This document shows, one piece after another, positions 60,996 to 64,000 of a stretch of DNA of 64,000 nt (positions within the stretch are counted from its first letter, which is position 1; each line of letters starts with the position of its first letter). This DNA is from Microbacterium sp. No. 7 (GTDB taxonomy: Bacteria; Actinomycetota; Actinomycetes; Actinomycetales; Microbacteriaceae): assembly GCF_001314225.1 (NCBI RefSeq), contig NZ_CP012697.1, positions 3,100,001 through 3,164,000 of the forward strand. Direction: 5' to 3'. The notes under the pieces are model-generated. The model was not told the origin of the DNA and made no database searches. It saw only the letters and a program-made list of their open reading frames with translations. Made by a program: the position numbers and the translations under genes.

Positions 60996-62339
60996 ATGAC
61001 AGCGCCCGACCCTGCCCGCACCCCTTCCGAGCGGCCCCGCTTTCCCCGGCGCGGCAGCTACGCCGAGACGCTGCGCATCGGCGAGCTGCTCCGCAAGGAG
61101 TCGGTCGGCGGCGCGATGCTCGTGGTCGCGGCCGTCATCGGCATCGTCTGGGCGAACTCGCCCTGGGCCGACGCATACTTCACGCTCCGCGACTTCCGCA
61201 TCGGCTACGAGCCCTGGCATCTGAACCTGTCGCTGGGCACGTGGGCGGCCGACGGCCTGCTCGCGATCTTCTTCTTCCTCGTGGGACTCGAGCTCAAGCG
61301 CGAGTTCGTCGCCGGCGACCTCCGCCGGTTCAGCACGGCGGTCATCCCCGTGCTCGCCGCCGCGGGCGGTGTCGCCGTGCCCGCTCTCATCTACGTCGCG
61401 ATCGTCTGGCAGGACCCTGCGCTGCTGCGCGGCTGGGCGATCCCGACGGCGACCGACATCGCCTTCGCCGTCGCCGTGCTGGCGCTCATCGGCTCGCACC
61501 TGCCGAGCCCGCTGCGGATCTTCCTGCTCACGCTCGCCGTCGTCGACGACCTCATCGCCATCGGCATCATCGCGATCTTCTACACCGCGGAGATCCAGGT
61601 CCTCCCTCTCCTCCTCGGGCTCCTGACGATCGCGGTCTACGGCGGGATCGCCCAGCGCTACCGGCAGTTCTTCCGCCTCAAGCCCGCCGCCGCGTGGCTC
61701 ATCCTGCTGCCGATCGGCATCGTCGCGTGGGCGTTCGTCCACGCATCCGGCATCCACGCCACCATCGCGGGCGTGCTCCTCGCGTTCACGATCCCCGTCA
61801 AGCACCGGCGAGGCCGGCAGATCCCCGACGGCACACCCGGGCTGGCGATCGAGTTCGAGCACCGCTTCCGCCCCATCTCCACGGGCGTCGCCGTGCCGAT
61901 CTTCGCCTTCTTCTCGGCCGGCGTCGCGCTCGGCGGCATCGAGGGCCTGCGCTCAGCCTTCTCCGACCCCGTGACGATCGGCATCATCGCGGCGCTCGTC
62001 CTCGGCAAGCCGATCGGCATCCTGCTCACGACCTGGCTCACGACGAGGGCCCGCGGCGTCGACCTCGACCCGGAGCTGAAGTGGATCGACATCGCCGGGG
62101 TCGGACTGCTCGCGGGCATCGGGTTCACCGTGTCGCTGCTGGTCACCGAGCTCAGCTTCGACGCCGCCGACGCGCATCACGACCACGCGAAGGTGGCGAT
62201 CCTCGCGGCGTCGGTGCTCGCCGCCGTGCTCGCGTCGTTCATCCTCGTGGCCCGCAACCGGCGGTACCGGAGGATCGCGGAGGCCGACGCCGTGGACGCC
62301 GACGGCGACGGCGTCCCCGACGTGTACGAACGCCCCTGA
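60996..62339 (+). CDS. nhaA: Na+/H+ antiporter NhaA
   Basis: 447 residues, eleven to twelve membrane segments. [15 protein letters not shown] (Asp154) and [18 protein letters not shown] (Asp184, Asp185) hold the sodium-binding aspartates; [17 protein letters not shown] and [15 protein letters not shown] are further NhaA hallmarks. It exports sodium or lithium in exchange for protons. Unusually, the short cytosolic C-terminus ends in [12 protein letters not shown], which fits an EF-hand or thrombospondin-3-type calcium loop. The ATG follows CTGGAGA. Confidence 0.95.
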   Translation: MTAPDPARTPSERPRFPRRGSYAETLRIGELLRKESVGGAMLVVAAVIGIVWANSPWADAYFTLRDFRIGYEPWHLNLSLGTWAADGLLAIFFFLVGLELKREFVAGDLRRFSTAVIPVLAAAGGVAVPALIYVAIVWQDPALLRGWAIPTATDIAFAVAVLALIGSHLPSPLRIFLLTLAVVDDLIAIGIIAIFYTAEIQVLPLLLGLLTIAVYGGIAQRYRQFFRLKPAAAWLILLPIGIVAWAFVHASGIHATIAGVLLAFTIPVKHRRGRQIPDGTPGLAIEFEHRFRPISTGVAVPIFAFFSAGVALGGIEGLRSAFSDPVTIGIIAALVLGKPIGILLTTWLTTRARGVDLDPELKWIDIAGVGLLAGIGFTVSLLVTELSFDAADAHHDHAKVAILAASVLAAVLASFILVARNRRYRRIAEADAVDADGDGVPDVYERP

Positions 62340-62367
62340 CCTCCGCGCCGGTGCCGGCCGCCGCCGA

Positions 62368-63168
62368 CTACGGCATCTGCACGAAGCCGGGCACGCTCGT
62401 CGCCCGTCGCGCATGCAGGTCGACCGCGAGCACACGCTGCTCCGCGAGCACGACGGGCGTGCCATCGGCACGTTGCACGCAGTGCGCGGTCTGAAACGAC
62501 TTCTCGGCGACATCGGTGAGCCGCGAGGCGACCCGGAGCGCGTCGCCGGCACGGCACGGCCCCAGCCAGGTGAGCCGCATCTCGGCGAGCATGCGTCCGA
62601 CACCTGTGCGCTCCGAGAACTCCACTGTGTAGCCCCACGACACGACCTGGTGATGCACGGCGTGGGCGATCGCACGAATGACCTCTTCGAAGAGCAGGGC
62701 GCCCGTGTGGTCGGTGTGCGCGGGGCGTACGGTGCCGACGTGGGCGACCAGGTCGGCGGCGGCGCGCGTCCACGGCAGCGGCGGCGGCGCGACGAGGCTG
62801 CGCGGGAACGCCGGCGCGACGACATCGGCATCCGCGCTCGGAAGGCGTACGCCGCGGCCGTCGCTCCCTCGCTCGAGCGCCGTCGCCGACAGCCGTCCCT
62901 CGGTGAGCAGCAGATGCACGATCTCGCCGTCGTGCTCGCCTCCGGCGACACGTGCCGAGCGGACCTCGACCGCCGCCCCGGATCGCAGCTCGCCGTGGAA
63001 GCGCAGATGCCACTGACGCTGCGGCACGCCCTCGCCGGCGGCGACGAGCTCGGAGGCGCACTGGAACGCGCGCACGTAGAAACGGGTGTTCCAGTGCCCG
63101 TTGAAGTCGCACTCCCAGCTCTCGACGCGGGAGTGGTGGGTGGAAACGCCGACGGTGCTGAACGGCAT
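62368..63168 (-). CDS. Tandem hotdog-fold acyl-CoA thioesterase-like protein
   Basis: 266 residues, apparently two hotdog domains. The first (about 10-120) has VESWECDFNGHWNTRFYVRAFQCASEL, matching the FadM/YbgC motif with the catalytic aspartate in DFNGHWN. The second (about 130-260) has VRPAHTDHTGALLFEEVIRAIAHAVH and LRLTWLGPCRAGDALRVASRLTDV. The likely activity is thioester hydrolysis of an acyl-CoA. AAGGAG precedes the ATG at 63168. Monocistronic. Confidence 0.8.
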   Translation of the reverse strand: MPFSTVGVSTHHSRVESWECDFNGHWNTRFYVRAFQCASELVAAGEGVPQRQWHLRFHGELRSGAAVEVRSARVAGGEHDGEIVHLLLTEGRLSATALERGSDGRGVRLPSADADVVAPAFPRSLVAPPPLPWTRAAADLVAHVGTVRPAHTDHTGALLFEEVIRAIAHAVHHQVVSWGYTVEFSERTGVGRMLAEMRLTWLGPCRAGDALRVASRLTDVAEKSFQTAHCVQRADGTPVVLAEQRVLAVDLHARRATSVPGFVQMP

Positions 63169-63259
63169 CGCTGCTCCTTGACGCTGAGGGCCTGCGGACG
63201 GCATCCACCCTATTCGCCCGACGGACGGATGACGCATGCCGCAGGCCCTCGGCGCCGCG

Positions 63260-63655
63260 TCAGAACACCGCGCTGAGCACCACGTAGCCGACGGCGCCGA
63301 TGATCGCGGCGACGGGGAGCGTGATGATCCAGGCCAGTGCGATGGGCCGCATGCCGACGACGAGCGCGACCATGGCCGCGGGCGGCGCGCTGGCGCTCTC
63401 GCCGATCTCGCCCGTCTTCAGCATGTCGATGATGGCGGCGATCACGAGGGCCTGCTTCATCGTGAGCGTGCCGGCGCCGACACTGATGCCGAGCGAGTCG
63501 GCCACGTCGTTGCCGCCGATGTTGAACGTCATGAAGGCACCGAACACGATCAACGTGATGAGCACGGCGGTGTTCGCCTCGCTCGACACGTATCCCGTCG
63601 GCCAGAGGACGAACGAGACCAGCGTGATCGCCTGAGGACCCCGAAGGACACATGC
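63260..63655 (-). pseudogene. Collapsed PiT phosphate transporter remnant
   Basis: The frame reads [47 protein letters not shown], a clear PiT N-terminal signature, and then [37 protein letters not shown], a PiT C-terminal end, with the several hundred residues between them missing. The deletion appears in frame. At about 130 residues it cannot form a transporter. An intact PiT is at 21848-23110. A short accessory membrane protein is a less likely alternative. Confidence 0.75.
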
Positions 63656-63716
63656 CACCAGCGGGCTGGTTCAGGCCGGGCGGGTCGGGTCTGGGGCAGC
63701 GTCGGTGGTCACGCCT

Positions 63717-63801
63717 GTTCGTTCCCGAGGGCGCCGTCGTTCCCGAGGACGGATGCCGCGGCATCCGTCCTCGGGAACGCGAGATCTCCTCGGGAACGAA
63801 C
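63717..63801 (-). terminator. Nested palindrome after proS
   Basis: A 42-bp perfect palindrome without spacer (63738-63779, CGTTCCCGAGGACGGATGCC...) is framed by GTTCGTTCCCGAGG (63717-63730) and its complement (63788-63801). The word GTTCCCGAGG thus appears twice in each direction. It begins 12 bp after the proS stop and probably ends that transcript. Confidence 0.85.
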
Positions 63802-63812
63802 GGGTCCCATGC

Positions 63813-64000
63813 TCAGCGCGCGGTCAGGCGCGCGAGCGCGTCGTCGACCGGCACGACCTCGCGGTCGCCCGAGCGGCGGTCCCACAGCTCGACCTGGCCG
63901 TCGGCGGCGCCGCGGCCGACGATGAGGATCCGCGGGATGCCGATGATCTCGGCATCCGCGAACTTCACGCCGGGCGACACCTTGGCGCGGTCGTCGTAGA
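63813..64000 (-). CDS. proS: Prolyl-tRNA synthetase, C-terminal end (5' part outside window)
   Basis: The visible 61 residues read [61 protein letters not shown], the end of the anticodon-binding domain of bacterial ProS (SPGVKFxDAxLIGxPxxxxVGRG). The rest lies beyond the right edge. It is on the same strand as nusA, whose upstream genes in actinobacteria usually lead to proS. Confidence 0.93.
   Translation of the reverse strand, partial: YDDRAKVSPGVKFADAEIIGIPRILIVGRGAADGQVELWDRRSGDREVVPVDDALARLTAR

Noticed and set aside
59303..61021. Upstream extension of the LOG-family frame on the minus strand
   Set aside because: The extension is antisense to the AGCS symporter; the ribosome binding site and family N-terminus place the start at 59302.

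Overview
The window is high-GC DNA with closely packed genes and frequent GTG starts. The gene complement (nusA-ylxR-infB-rbfA, an actinobacterial-type PfkA, MauE- and PrsW-like proteins, REP-like GGTTGAGTAGCC repeats) points to an actinobacterium of the Microbacteriaceae, most likely Microbacterium or a close relative. This is an inference from gene content; no rRNA or tRNA gene is present to confirm it. I see no phage, insertion sequence, CRISPR array or tRNA.

Layout, left to right. 1-4205: sugar module (partial GH36 alpha-galactosidase, divergent Gfo/Idh/MocA oxidoreductase, LacI regulator, two palindromic operator candidates). 4238-4487: REP-like repeats. 4500-7985: EfeUOB ferrous iron uptake operon behind a DtxR/IdeR-type iron box. 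8124-12419: Rrf2 regulator and the sulfate ABC importer CysPTWA, with a 39-bp hairpin between cysP and cysT. 12570-26609: housekeeping and accessory genes (2OG-Fe(II) oxygenase, rpsO, MFS exporter, YceI, FKBP, PrsW, FAH-family hydrolase, metallophosphoesterase, PiT phosphate transporter, S9A oligopeptidase, PfkA). 26736-32575: SNF2 helicase, then truB, membrane proteins and ribF. 32621-32788: an array of eight 21-bp repeats. 32837-38006: MutY, a MauE/thioredoxin fusion divergent from a Tat-exported two-cysteine protein, an XRE regulator and a PfkB-type kinase. 38152-42959: rbfA, infB, ylxR, nusA.

43159-57426 is a catabolic island with all genes on the minus strand: two divergent M19 (renal dipeptidase)-like proteins, a complete oligopeptide-type ABC importer, an unusual winged-helix/FCD regulator, a substrate-binding-fold protein without signal peptide, an aldehyde dehydrogenase, an allantoinase/dihydroorotase-like amidohydrolase, an opine-dehydrogenase-like enzyme and an SDR. 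The two M19-like genes each carry the same 17-bp palindrome upstream. The picture is import of a peptide- or amide-like compound, hydrolysis and oxidation; the substrate is unknown. The island lies between nusA and proS, genes that are usually near neighbours in actinobacteria, and rimP is not at its usual place.

57675-58215 is a tandem REP array. Then come a LOG-family protein, an AGCS symporter, NhaA (with a structured leader and an EF-hand-like tail), a thioesterase-like protein, a collapsed pit remnant and the 3' end of proS.

A recurring theme is intergenic DNA made of short words repeated in direct and inverted orientation (17526-17615, 25480-25542, 32621-32788, 38052-38132, 63717-63801), each locus with its own word. 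Two of them (25480 and 38070) are clearly homologous and show compensatory base changes, which suggests that structure is selected.
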